From: Burkholderiales bacterium Ga0077544
GTDB lineage: Bacteria > Pseudomonadota > Gammaproteobacteria > Burkholderiales > Burkholderiaceae_D
Direction of reading: 5' to 3'
DNA length: 64,000 nucleotides
Assembly (NCBI GenBank): GCA_001464355.1
Contig: LNEU01000023.1
Location: 1-64,000, forward strand
Part shown: positions 37,169-45,551 of the stretch, piece by piece
Numbering within the stretch: position 1 is the stretch's first letter
Layout: each line of letters opens with the position of its first letter
Notes under the pieces: model-generated
What the model was told of the DNA's origin: nothing
The model's database searches: none
What the model saw: only the letters and a program-made list of their open reading frames with translations
Made by a program: the position numbers and the translations under genes

Positions 37169-37798
37169 TTATGGAATCGCCAAACTGGTTGATCGATAAA
37201 TCACCACCAAGGCGCGCGACTCACCCGTAAGGCTACGACCGCGATGTGGCGTACGCGAATCAAAATACACACTATCGCCAGGCGACAATATCCACGTTTT
37301 ATTGCGCCCATCAACGATCGCTTCAAACTCTACTTCACCACTGAGAATGAACATGAATTCTTCGCCCTCATGCTCAAAGCGCACGTCGCGATCAACCTCG
37401 GAGGGGAACACCATGATGAACGGCTCCATCTGCTTGTGATGTCGCTTGTGTGCGAGTGCCGTGTAATCGTAGCCAAACGAGGTCGCGCCCTTGATGACCG
37501 ATTCGCGCTGCCACGAACGCACGACGCAGATCTCGTCACTTTCAGTTGAAGTTTCCGGCTCGAGTAAATCGGCAACATCGGTATCCAGGATCTGCGCGAT
37601 CTTTACCAATGTACCTATAGGTGGAATGACTTTGGAGTTTTCAATCTTCGACAAATAGCCTTTGGTAAAACCGGTCGACAAAGCCAACTTGTCCTGGGTA
37701 AAACCTTTGGCCGATCGCAGTTTGGATATGCGCTTCCCTAACTGCAATTCAATTGCGGTAGCGGTCTCGTCTTTATTGGCGCTGATCTCTTCTGTCAT
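37169..37798 (-). CDS. XRE-family transcription regulator with C-terminal cupin domain
   Basis: 209 residues: a helix-turn-helix of the Cro/C1 type (~20-75; LGKRISKLRSAKGFTQDKLALSTGFTKGYLSKIEN) and a small-molecule-binding cupin (~130-205; EGEEFMFILSGEVEFEAI, PGDSVYFDSRTPHRGRS). Such XRE-cupin regulators usually control nearby catabolic or transport genes in response to a metabolite bound in the cupin. The upstream DJ-1-like gene overlaps its start by 26 bp, so the two are co-translated. Three 9-bp half-sites upstream of that gene are its likely operator. Confidence 0.92.
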   Translation of the reverse strand: MTEEISANKDETATAIELQLGKRISKLRSAKGFTQDKLALSTGFTKGYLSKIENSKVIPPIGTLVKIAQILDTDVADLLEPETSTESDEICVVRSWQRESVIKGATSFGYDYTALAHKRHHKQMEPFIMVFPSEVDRDVRFEHEGEEFMFILSGEVEFEAIVDGRNKTWILSPGDSVYFDSRTPHRGRSLTGESRALVVIYRSTSLAIP

Positions 37799-38426
37799 TC
37801 GTTACTTCTAATAGTATGGGTGGAAACTCACGAAGATTAGCCTGTCTAGCAGTCGTGTACTCCATGATCCGCGCAGTTTCCGATGCGGTTTCTGCATCGA
37901 ATAATTTTTCCAAAAGATAGAGCGTGGTATCGATACAAAGCGAGACACCGCCACCCGTAATCACTTGCCCGTTATCGATAAAAACACCTTCGCGCACATC
38001 GATCTTGCTATAGCTTTTACGCATCGTATCAATCGGCGGAAACTCAGGCGCAACAACCTCGCGTTTGGTCGTCGCAAGTTTGTCGTCGAGAACACCGCTG
38101 GCAGCCAGAATCATACCACCCGTACATACCGATGCTAAGAGTGTATCGCCTGCCAAGCGCTGGATAAAAGCGAGCGTCGCCGGATCTCGCGCTTGCTGAA
38201 CCCAACCCGGCCCACCCGTCACTATCAAGACATCCAAGGTCCGCGCATCGGCAACGCCAAAATCTGCAAGGACAGTCAATCCATTTGACAGCGCTACTGC
38301 GCCAGCCAAAGGCGCCACTGTGCAAATTTCAATTTCAGGCCGAATTCTGCGCGCCATCGACAAGACACCAAAGGTCGCCAGATCAATCGGCTCAACGCCG
38401 TCGTATATAAAAATTCCGAACTTCAT
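37773..38426 (-). CDS. DJ-1/PfpI family protein, isonitrile hydratase-like
   Basis: 217 residues, single-domain GATase1-like fold. The nucleophile elbow is LASVCTGGMIL with Cys101. The N-terminus has DGVEPIDLATFG, and GGPGWVQQ forms the loop before the nucleophile. The SVCTG...GVLDDKLATT pattern resembles isonitrile hydratase (InhA) and the sensory domain of some AraC-type regulators, but no DNA-binding domain is present. The actual substrate is unknown. The ATG at 38426 begins the family sequence; the upstream in-frame region overlaps operator repeats. Its end overlaps the XRE regulator start by 26 bp. Confidence 0.85.
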   Translation of the reverse strand: MKFGIFIYDGVEPIDLATFGVLSMARRIRPEIEICTVAPLAGAVALSNGLTVLADFGVADARTLDVLIVTGGPGWVQQARDPATLAFIQRLAGDTLLASVCTGGMILAASGVLDDKLATTKREVVAPEFPPIDTMRKSYSKIDVREGVFIDNGQVITGGGVSLCIDTTLYLLEKLFDAETASETARIMEYTTARQANLREFPPILLEVTNDRRDQRQ

Positions 38427-38468
38427 ATTAGATCCCTTGAAAACTAATGGATAAAAGCCAACGCCACA

Positions 38469-38507
38469 ATGAAACATTATATCTAAATGTTTCATGGCAT
38501 GAAACAT
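38469..38507. promoter_or_regulatory. Three 9-bp operator half-sites in the divergent intergenic region
   Basis: ATGAAACAT at 38469-38477, its exact complement ATGTTTCAT at 38487-38495, and ATGAAACAT again at 38499-38507. The first pair forms a perfect palindrome with a 9-base centre. The sites lie 43 bp upstream of the DJ-1-like gene start and about 170 bp before the transporter gene, fitting a shared operator for the XRE-cupin regulator encoded alongside. Confidence 0.7.
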
Positions 38508-38676
38508 GCATGATTGAATATGTCGACAGATTTATTGAATTACATAGGCATCACAACGCACCACCTAGTTGCAGCGCACCTGAAAATTGCGCTTCTTTTG
38601 TGCGAAGTTTCCTATTATGATTACTTTTGTGTCGGCTTTTCGGGATTTTTTCCCTCATTCATTCAAGGAAAAGAGC

Positions 38677-39990
38677 ATGGCACTCAATATAAGCACCGCG
38701 CCTTTGGGCGCTGTAAAGAAGGAAAAGGGTATTCGCTCAGTAGTCTTTGCCAGTGCGATCGGTACAGTGATCGAGTGGTATGACTTTTTGATCTACGGCA
38801 TGGCTGCGGCGCTGGTTTTTAACAAACTGTTTTTCCCGAACATCGATCCATTATTGGGCACCTTGGCGGCACTCGGCACTTACGCCGTCGGTTTTCTGGC
38901 ACGCCCACTTGGGGGCGCACTATTCGGACATTACGGTGATCGGGTCGGACGCAAATCGATCTTGATGTTGACGCTGATCTTGATGGGACTAGGGACGTTT
39001 TTTATCGGCCTTCTTCCTACTTATCAACAAGTCGGCATCTGGGCACCCATCATGCTGATCAGCTTGCGCTTCATTCAAGGCATAGGCCTGGGTGGTGAAT
39101 GGGGCGGCGCGGCAGTGATGGTGCTGGAGCACGCACCAAAACATCGTCGCGGTTTCTACGGCAGTTTGGTGCAAGTCGGTTTTCCACTGGGACTGGTGAT
39201 CGCCACGTTAGTGTTTTCCGCGGTGTCAAAAATGCCTGAAGAAGATTTGATGAGCTGGGGCTGGCGCGTACCGTTTTTGGTCAGCGCAGTATTGATTGTC
39301 GTCGGCATGTTTATCCGCTCGAACGTCAAAGAGTCGCCGGTATTTGAAGACATGAAAGCACGCAAACAAATCGTTAAAAGTCCGGTGATGGAAGTCATCC
39401 TCAAACATCCGCGTACCTTCTTCGTCGCAATCGGCTTGAAGATTTCTGAAGTGTCGTGGGTCTACATGCTGACGGTGTTCATGGTGGTCTATGCAACGAC
39501 GACATTGAAACTTCCAAAGTCGCTGATCCTCGATGCGATCCTGATTGCGGCGATGGTTGAGCTGATTACGATCCCGCTGTTCGGCTATTTGTCCGACATC
39601 ATCGGTCGTCGTCCAATGTATTTTATTGGCGCCATCTTTACGATCCTGTTCGCCTTCCCGTTGTTCTGGCTCTTCGATTTAAAAACACCGGAAGCCATCA
39701 TCCTGACTATCGTCGTTGCGATGAGCATGGGACACGGTTTGATGTTTGCACCGGAAGCGACTTACTTCCCCGAACTGTTCGGCGCCAACGTTCGCTATAG
39801 CGGCGCGTCATTCGGCTTCCAGGTTGCGGCAGCGATTGGTGGCGGCTTCAGCCCGATTCTAGCCACTGCACTTGCCGGCTATATGGGCGGCACTGCGGGC
39901 GTATCGATCATGTTGATCGTGCTCGCACTCATCACCTTGGTGGCGGCATGTTTTGCCCGAGAAACCAAAGACGATGCACTGCTTAATTAA
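38677..39990 (+). CDS. MFS transporter, metabolite:H+ symporter (MHS) family
   Basis: 437 residues with about 12 hydrophobic segments. Family signatures are IEWYDFLIYGMAAALVFNKLFFP near the N-terminus, the loop motif GDRVGRKS, FIQGIGLGGEWGGA, and YFPELFGANVRYSG in the second half. MHS members import organic acids, betaines or aromatic acids with protons. The ATG at 38677 follows AAGGAAAAGAGC and gives the family N-terminus; a longer open frame upstream is leader sequence. It is followed by a perfect 13-bp hairpin, then ridA, MOSC and reductase genes, so it is the probable uptake step of that cluster. Confidence 0.93.
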   Translation: MALNISTAPLGAVKKEKGIRSVVFASAIGTVIEWYDFLIYGMAAALVFNKLFFPNIDPLLGTLAALGTYAVGFLARPLGGALFGHYGDRVGRKSILMLTLILMGLGTFFIGLLPTYQQVGIWAPIMLISLRFIQGIGLGGEWGGAAVMVLEHAPKHRRGFYGSLVQVGFPLGLVIATLVFSAVSKMPEEDLMSWGWRVPFLVSAVLIVVGMFIRSNVKESPVFEDMKARKQIVKSPVMEVILKHPRTFFVAIGLKISEVSWVYMLTVFMVVYATTTLKLPKSLILDAILIAAMVELITIPLFGYLSDIIGRRPMYFIGAIFTILFAFPLFWLFDLKTPEAIILTIVVAMSMGHGLMFAPEATYFPELFGANVRYSGASFGFQVAAAIGGGFSPILATALAGYMGGTAGVSIMLIVLALITLVAACFARETKDDALLN

Positions 39991-40007
39991 ACGCTAAGCC
40001 ACTTCAA

Positions 40008-40040
40008 ATTTCAGCTTGGCCTACCAAGCCAAGCTGAAAT
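40008..40040 (+). promoter_or_regulatory. Perfect 13-bp hairpin between transporter and ridA-like genes
   Basis: Arms ATTTCAGCTTGGC and GCCAAGCTGAAAT around a 7-base loop. No T-run follows directly (six T come at 40053-40058), so it may set the ratio of transporter to enzyme mRNA by partial termination or 3'-end protection rather than fully ending transcription. Confidence 0.6.
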
Positions 40041-40080
40041 CAGTCAGAACGATTTTTTCAACAACATTGGATTAAAACTT

Positions 40081-40488
40081 ATGAGCAGCAAACAACAAAT
40101 TTCGACGACCAACGCACCGCCAGCAGTCGGCCCTTATGCACAAGGTGTGACCGCGCTTGGCCTGGCATTTTGTTCGGGACAACTACCGATAGACCCACTG
40201 ACCGGCGAAGTGCCAGATGGAATCGAAGCGCAAACCCGTCAATCCTTGTCGAATGTCGCCGCCGTTTTAACAGCCGGTGGATCTGGCATGGAGCACATCG
40301 TCAAGACCACCGTATTTTTGAAAAACATGGGCGATTTTGCAGTAATGAACGGTATCTACGCCAGCTATTTTCCTGGTGCAGCACCAGCGCGCTCAACCAT
40401 AGAAGTCGCACGATTGCCGCGTGATGTGCTGGTTGAAGTCGAAGCGATTGCCGTGATAGCAAACGCCAACCAAACGGTGCTGCCATGA
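40081..40488 (+). CDS. RidA-family imine/enamine deaminase
   Basis: 135 residues of the YjgF/YER057c/UK114 fold. Conserved parts are VGPYAQGVTALGLAFCSGQLPIDP, the central LSNVAAVL, and PARSTIEVARLPRDVLVEVEAIA, which supplies the substrate-binding Arg and the Glu of the active site. RidA proteins hydrolyse reactive imines and enamines released by PLP enzymes and flavin-linked oxidases. Its placement behind a transporter and before MOSC and reductase genes suggests a dedicated role in that pathway rather than general housekeeping. The next gene starts within its stop codon (ATGA overlap). Confidence 0.93.
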   Translation: MSSKQQISTTNAPPAVGPYAQGVTALGLAFCSGQLPIDPLTGEVPDGIEAQTRQSLSNVAAVLTAGGSGMEHIVKTTVFLKNMGDFAVMNGIYASYFPGAAPARSTIEVARLPRDVLVEVEAIAVIANANQTVLP

Positions 40489-40979
40489 TCAATTGGTCAG
40501 GAGGAAAGCTACTACACATACACATTGCGCCAGCGGCTTCTTATGAAATGGAAGAGCTGCAGGAAGCCGAATTGATCGCTGGAAAAGGCATAGTCGGCGA
40601 TAGATATTTTCTCGGTAACGGCACCTACTCACCCAAGCCGGATGTACGCGACGTGACCTTGTTCGACATGGATGTACTCGATGCATTGGCGCGCAACGAT
40701 CCGCCTCTGCAGGATGGTGCGATTCAATTGAGCGCGGCGGAACATCGCCGCAATTTATCTGTACAAGGCGTGCCGCTTAACCATCTTGTGGGCAAACGCT
40801 TTCGCGTCGGCGATGTCATTTTGCGTGGCGGCCGGCTTAATTTCCCCTGCAAATATCTGGAAGAAATTTTAGGCCGGCCGCTGTTTCTTCCTCTGTACAA
40901 CCGCTCAGGTTTGAACTGCTCGATTGAAGTCGGCGGTTTTATCCGACCTGGTGCAAGTATCGAACCGATAGACGACTAA
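40485..40979 (+). CDS. MOSC-domain protein, probable molybdenum-cofactor-binding reductase subunit
   Basis: 164 residues, a stand-alone MOSC domain. Family features are the GKGIVGDRYF motif, the block RRNLSVQGVPLNHLVGKRFRVGD, and RLNFPCKYLEEI, in which Cys122 occupies the position of the molybdenum-ligating cysteine. Related E. coli proteins YiiM and YcbX reduce N-hydroxylated bases and need electrons from a reductase. YcbX carries a fused 2Fe-2S domain, which is absent here, but the next gene encodes a flavin/2Fe-2S reductase. The start overlaps the RidA gene stop by 4 bp. Confidence 0.9.
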   Translation: MINWSGGKLLHIHIAPAASYEMEELQEAELIAGKGIVGDRYFLGNGTYSPKPDVRDVTLFDMDVLDALARNDPPLQDGAIQLSAAEHRRNLSVQGVPLNHLVGKRFRVGDVILRGGRLNFPCKYLEEILGRPLFLPLYNRSGLNCSIEVGGFIRPGASIEPIDD

Positions 40980-40992
40980 AAGTTAAATCAAT

Positions 40993-41943
40993 ATGACAGC
41001 ACGCATCATCATGAAGTTGATGGTTACGAATATCGTTCACGATACCCCGACCGTCAAGATCTTCACTTTAAAACACCCTTTACGCGATACGCTCCCCACA
41101 CCATCTGCAGGCGCGCATGTAGACGTGCGCTTACCGGATGGGAAAATCCGCCAGTACTCGCTCTGCGGCGATCCTGCAGATGATTCGATTTATCAAATTG
41201 CGGTCCGACGTGAAGACGATGGCCGAGGTGGTTCGCGCTGGCTGCACGACAACGTCGAGCTCGGCTCAATACTGCACGTCTCGGCACCACGTAATAATTT
41301 CCCCTTGGTTGCCGGTGCCAAACGCCATCTCTTTATCGGCGGTGGAATTGGCATCACGCCTTTTTCTGCAATGGTGCAGGCTGCCAAGGAAGCAGGCGAA
41401 GAATTCTTTATCGAATATTGCGTACGCTCCAGCGTGGATGCGCCGCTCTTCGCCAAACTTCGTGCTATATGCGGCGATAAAAACTTGCGCGTTTGGGCCG
41501 GCGATCAAATACCAAAGTTACGCTTTGACGCTGCATCTATCGGCGCCCCAGTTGAGGGTATGCATATCTATTGTTGCGGACCGAACAGTCTGGTGAATGC
41601 AGTGCGAAAAGCAACCTCAGATTGGCCTGAATCGCAAGTTCATTTCGAAGTCTTTGCAGCAACTCTGGATGAAAATTTCAAGGCTGAACCCTTCGATATG
41701 AAGATCGCGTCGACGGGCGAAGTCATTAGAGTTCCAGCCAATCAGTCAGCTTTGGATGTACTCCGTGCACGCGGCTTTATCGTCTCGTCTTCTTGCGAAC
41801 TTGGTGTATGCGGTTCTTGTGAATGTGGCTATAAAGACGGCACGGTCATTCACCGAGATTCGATACTCGGCGTTTCATCGCGTCAGGATAGGATGATGTT
41901 GTGCGTTTCGCGTGCGCGCGTTGCAGTGACGGTTGAACTATGA
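40993..41943 (+). CDS. Phthalate-dioxygenase-reductase/VanB-type FMN, NAD(P)H and 2Fe-2S oxidoreductase
   Basis: 316 residues: a flavin-binding barrel (~10-100; QYSLCGDP), an NAD(P)H domain (~105-215; LFIGGGIGITPFSAMV, IYCCGPNSL) and a C-terminal plant-type ferredoxin domain whose ligands are Cys268, Cys273, Cys276 and Cys304. Such proteins normally pass electrons from NAD(P)H to a Rieske oxygenase. No oxygenase gene is here; the neighbour, 13 bp upstream, is a MOSC protein, which is the likely electron acceptor. Last gene of the cluster, closed by a bidirectional terminator. Confidence 0.93.
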   Translation: MTARIIMKLMVTNIVHDTPTVKIFTLKHPLRDTLPTPSAGAHVDVRLPDGKIRQYSLCGDPADDSIYQIAVRREDDGRGGSRWLHDNVELGSILHVSAPRNNFPLVAGAKRHLFIGGGIGITPFSAMVQAAKEAGEEFFIEYCVRSSVDAPLFAKLRAICGDKNLRVWAGDQIPKLRFDAASIGAPVEGMHIYCCGPNSLVNAVRKATSDWPESQVHFEVFAATLDENFKAEPFDMKIASTGEVIRVPANQSALDVLRARGFIVSSSCELGVCGSCECGYKDGTVIHRDSILGVSSRQDRMMLCVSRARVAVTVEL

Positions 41944-41963
41944 GCGGTGAATAAATACGTCTA

Positions 41964-42000
41964 TAAAAACAAAGCCGCTCTGAAGGCGGCTTTGTTTTTA
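41964..42000. terminator. Bidirectional terminator
   Basis: TAAAAACAAAGCCGC and GCGGCTTTGTTTTTA arms around a 7-base loop. It separates the reductase gene from the convergent Crp/Fnr regulator gene. Confidence 0.9.
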
Positions 42001-42013
42001 GTGGTGCTTTTTG

Positions 42014-42862
42014 TTATCGGCCGTTGGCAACCAACAAACCGTCATACTCTTTAGACAAGCTGGTATAGCATTCGCAGATTTGCTCTTCCAGACCCGCCCT
42101 GTTGACGACAGTAATTTGTCCGCGACTGTAGTGAATTAAACCTTCATCCTGCAATTTGCGGGCTGCTTCTGTCACACTTTCGCGTCGTACGCCCAACATG
42201 TTGGCTATCAGATCCTGCGTCATGCTGATTTTATTGGTCGGCAAGCGATCGAGGCTAAGCAGCAGCCAGCGGCACAATTGCTGCACGATCGTGTGATGGC
42301 GATTGCATGCAACGGTGTGCGCCATTTGCGAAAACAAGGCTTGCGTGAAACGCAGCAACAACTGTTGCAATGAACCACCTCGCGCAAACTCCTCCCTTAA
42401 CACTGAAGCCTTGATGCGAAAGCCATAGCCTGCGCTTTTAATGAAGGCTCGATTCAGAGAGGCACCGCCACCCATGATGATGTCGACGCCTACCAGGCCT
42501 TCGTAACCGATGACTGCAGTTTCGGATGATGCGCCATCCGCAGTTTCATACAATAGCGAGACTATGCTGCTGGTAAGAAAATAAGCGTATTGCATATGCT
42601 GCCCGGCATCGCAAATCGTCGTGCCGAAAGGCATTTCAACGAATTCAAGATGCGGCAGCAAACGGTCATAGTCAGCTGCCGGCAAAGCGGCAAGCAAACC
42701 GTTATGTTTGGGATTGTGGCCATGCAAACCCGCAAGAGCTTTGGGTGCAATCGGCCGACGATTAGGAGCTTCATCACTCTTGATTTTGAGTGCTGCGATG
42801 GCGTTGGAATTAATTACATGATGGCCAACGGGCTTGATACGCAGATTCGAGACTTGTGCCAT
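42014..42862 (-). CDS. Crp/Fnr-family transcription regulator
   Basis: 282 residues: an N-terminal extension (~1-45), a cyclic-nucleotide-binding-like barrel (~55-170; VEMPFGTTICDAGQHMQYAYFL) and a C-terminal winged helix (~185-260; KISMTQDLIANMLGVRRESVTEAARKLQDEGLI). No FNR-type N-terminal cysteine cluster is visible, and the canonical cAMP-binding residues are not evident, so the signal is unknown. The ATG at 42862 is favoured by AAGGGG upstream over a second ATG 30 bases earlier. Its targets are not indicated by context. Confidence 0.9.
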   Translation of the reverse strand: MAQVSNLRIKPVGHHVINSNAIAALKIKSDEAPNRRPIAPKALAGLHGHNPKHNGLLAALPAADYDRLLPHLEFVEMPFGTTICDAGQHMQYAYFLTSSIVSLLYETADGASSETAVIGYEGLVGVDIIMGGGASLNRAFIKSAGYGFRIKASVLREEFARGGSLQQLLLRFTQALFSQMAHTVACNRHHTIVQQLCRWLLLSLDRLPTNKISMTQDLIANMLGVRRESVTEAARKLQDEGLIHYSRGQITVVNRAGLEEQICECYTSLSKEYDGLLVANGR

Positions 42863-43067
42863 GGGTATTCCCCTTGTGATCATGATTTCCAAGGCTTGAT
42901 CATCACACCATCATCGCGCCAGCAAAATCAGCGCTTATCCCATTTGCGTGTGAGATACCACTGACAAACCGACAATCGGCGATCTACCACGCCCATTACC
43001 TATTGGAAATCATCCATCAACACACTACTACCCACTCTCGGCACAGCAAAATGCCACGCCATAGAAA

Positions 43068-43088
43068 ATGGCCCGCCCTACGGGCCAT
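43068..43088 (-). terminator. Terminator after nrdR
   Basis: Perfect arms ATGGCCCG and CGGGCCAT with loop CCCTA on the plus strand. On the minus strand, in the nrdR direction, it is followed by TTTTC. Confidence 0.6.
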
Positions 43089-43112
43089 CTCTTTCACTAT
43101 GATGCGTTTATC

Positions 43113-43583
43113 TTATTTAGCCGGGGTTTTACGGTCGCGTCCCACTTCGGCAATCGCATCCTGAAACTCGGCAACATCTTCAAAACTTTTGTAGACTGAC
43201 GCGAAGCGGATGTAGGCAATCTTGTCCAGACGTTGTAACTCGCGCATTACCAGCTCACCAATCTGTCCGGAAACAACTTCTCGTTCGCCGCTAGACAACA
43301 GTTTTTGTTCGATGCGGTGAATTGCCGCATCTACTGCTTCAGCAGAGACTGGGCGTTTGCGCAAGGCTAGTTGCAAACTGGCTTGCAGCTTTTTCGGGTC
43401 AAAGTCGGTGCGACTGCCATTTTTCTTGACGATGACCGGCATGGTCAATTCAATCCGCTCGTAAGTTGTAAAGCGTTTATCGCAACTCACACAACGACGT
43501 CGGCGACGTATGCTGTCACCCTCTTCAGAGATACGTGTATCCAGAACCTGCGTATCGTCGTGCTGGCAAAAAGGACATTTCAT
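43113..43583 (-). CDS. nrdR: Transcriptional repressor NrdR
   Basis: 156 residues. An N-terminal zinc ribbon ([17 protein letters not shown]...[15 protein letters not shown]) with four cysteines is followed by an ATP-cone domain (~49-139; [22 protein letters not shown]). It senses ATP/dATP and represses ribonucleotide reductase genes. It lies downstream of glyA on the same strand, 252 bp away, an arrangement common in Betaproteobacteria that links one-carbon and deoxynucleotide supply. Confidence 0.97.
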   Translation of the reverse strand: MKCPFCQHDDTQVLDTRISEEGDSIRRRRRCVSCDKRFTTYERIELTMPVIVKKNGSRTDFDPKKLQASLQLALRKRPVSAEAVDAAIHRIEQKLLSSGEREVVSGQIGELVMRELQRLDKIAYIRFASVYKSFEDVAEFQDAIAEVGRDRKTPAK

Positions 43584-43835
43584 TACAGTGCGCGGCCTTA
43601 TGGATCGTTATGTCAGTGAAACCTTGAACATTCTCGGCTACTTTCGTGGGCTCAAAAATACGACTGCAAATACCTTTCAACTCCAGTGCCAGCTACTCGA
43701 CATCCCAAAATGGCCTCGTCCGGTTATGCACCGTAACGAAGCCACTTTGCATACCTTTTCATCATTACGAAAAGGTACTTTGCTACAAAATTTCTTTAAA
43801 TCAAAAGCTAAAAATCAACAGTTGATTGACCAATC

Positions 43836-45080
43836 TTAGCCATATACGGGGAAGGCATCGGTCAATTTTTTGACTTCTGCTTTCACGCGTTCAATGGTTG
43901 CTGCATCGTTAGGATTATCCAGTATGTCAGCGATCAGGTTACCGACTTTAGTCGCTTCCGCCTCCTTGAAACCACGCGTCGTCATTGCCGGGCTGCCGAG
44001 ACGAATGCCGGAAGAAATAAATGGTTTTTCCGGATCGTTTGGAATGCCGTTCTTGTTGGTCGTGATGTGTGCAGAACCGAGCAATGCTTCCGCATCCTTG
44101 CCGGTGATTTTCTTCGCGCGCAGATCGACCAGCATTACGTGCGATTCGGTACGGTTGGAAACGATGCGCAAGCCGCGTGCGATCAAGGCCTTGGCCAAAG
44201 CGTCGGCGTTCTTGACGACTTGTTGCTGATACGTCTTGAACTCTGGCGTCAGCGCTTCCTTGAATGCGACTGCCTTGCCGGCGATCACGTGCATCAAGGG
44301 GCCGCCCTGAATACCAGGGAAGATTGCCGAGTTGATGATTTTTTCGTGTTCGGCTTTCATCAGGATGAAACCGCCGCGTGGACCGCGCAGAGATTTGTGT
44401 GTAGTCGATGTGACAAAGTCAGCGTATGGCACAGGATTTGGATATTCACCTGCAGCGATCAGACCGGCGTAATGCGCCATGTCGACCATGAAGTAAGCGC
44501 CGATTTCTTTCGCGATTTTTGCAAAGCGTTCAAAGTCGATGCGCAGCGCATAAGCCGATGCGCCGGCAATGATCATCTTCGGTTTGTGTTCACGTGCCAG
44601 ACGTTCCATCTGTTCGTAATCGATTTCTTCCTTATCGTTCAAGCCGTAGGAAACCACGTTGAACCATTTTCCCGACATGTTCAATGCCATGCCGTGCGTC
44701 AAGTGACCGCCTTCTGCCAGCGACATACCCATGATGGTGTCGCCTGGTTTGAGGACGGCAAAGAACACGCCCTGATTGGCTTGCGAGCCGGAATTAGGTT
44801 GTACGTTGGCGGCCTCTGCGCCAAACAATTTCTTGACGCGGTCGATCGCGAGTTGCTCAACGATATCGACGAATTCACAGCCACCATAGTAGCGTTTGCC
44901 TGGATAACCTTCCGCATATTTGTTCGTCAGTTGCGAACCTTGCGCTTCCATCACCGCAGGCGATGTGTAGTTCTCGGATGCGATCAACTCGATGTGATCT
45001 TGCTGACGTGTATTTTCCTTCTGGATCGCCGACCACAGTTCGGTGTCTGTTTTTGCGAGGGTCTGGTCTTTTGAAAACAT
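43836..45080 (-). CDS. glyA: Serine hydroxymethyltransferase
   Basis: PLP enzyme interconverting serine and glycine and charging tetrahydrofolate with a methylene group, the cofactor used by ThyA. 414 residues, standard length. Blocks are [60 protein letters not shown] (PLP lysine in THKS) and [14 protein letters not shown]. The ribosome site GGAG is 8 bases before ATG. The 471-bp upstream region shows no glycine or tetrahydrofolate riboswitch that I can recognise. Confidence 0.97.
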   Translation of the reverse strand: MFSKDQTLAKTDTELWSAIQKENTRQQDHIELIASENYTSPAVMEAQGSQLTNKYAEGYPGKRYYGGCEFVDIVEQLAIDRVKKLFGAEAANVQPNSGSQANQGVFFAVLKPGDTIMGMSLAEGGHLTHGMALNMSGKWFNVVSYGLNDKEEIDYEQMERLAREHKPKMIIAGASAYALRIDFERFAKIAKEIGAYFMVDMAHYAGLIAAGEYPNPVPYADFVTSTTHKSLRGPRGGFILMKAEHEKIINSAIFPGIQGGPLMHVIAGKAVAFKEALTPEFKTYQQQVVKNADALAKALIARGLRIVSNRTESHVMLVDLRAKKITGKDAEALLGSAHITTNKNGIPNDPEKPFISSGIRLGSPAMTTRGFKEAEATKVGNLIADILDNPNDAATIERVKAEVKKLTDAFPVYG

Positions 45081-45551
45081 GAATCACTCCAATCGTTCAA
45101 AAATGAGAAGAAAGCTGTAGCGTAGGTCGGCACCTCTAAGTCGCCTCAACATCGAAGCGCAAAGACATGCCATTACAACAACCTAGGATAGAAAGAGGGC
45201 CAGAATTTAACGCGCAGGCAGCCTCAGTCTTACTCACCATTCGGCTACCCAGGCGCACGGCAATGAAATCTCACGCTTCACGGTGGATAGGCCCACCTTA
45301 CGACACGATGTGATCGGTCGGATTCGCCAGTTACGTGAGACGAAACGGTGCGTAGATTCTACGACAAGCGCCTGTTTTGGGCAAGCAGAGGGCTGGCCCA
45401 AACGAGATAAAAGAATGACAAGGCAATACCGACGAGCCCACGCCGACTGATACAATTCCGCATCCCACACGCAAGCGAAGCAGCATCGTCATGGCAGCAA
45501 AAGCAATACTGCCACCGCATCCAAAAATATCGCCCTCAGACCGTTTAAAAC
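45081..45551. other. Divergent intergenic region between glyA and xth
   Basis: 471 bp with no supported gene. It must carry the promoters of both genes. An open frame of 82 codons on the plus strand (45491 onward) runs into xth in another frame and has no homology signs. Confidence 0.4.

Noticed and set aside
45081-45551. Glycine or tetrahydrofolate riboswitch upstream of glyA
   Set aside because: I could not find the conserved core of either class in the leader strand.
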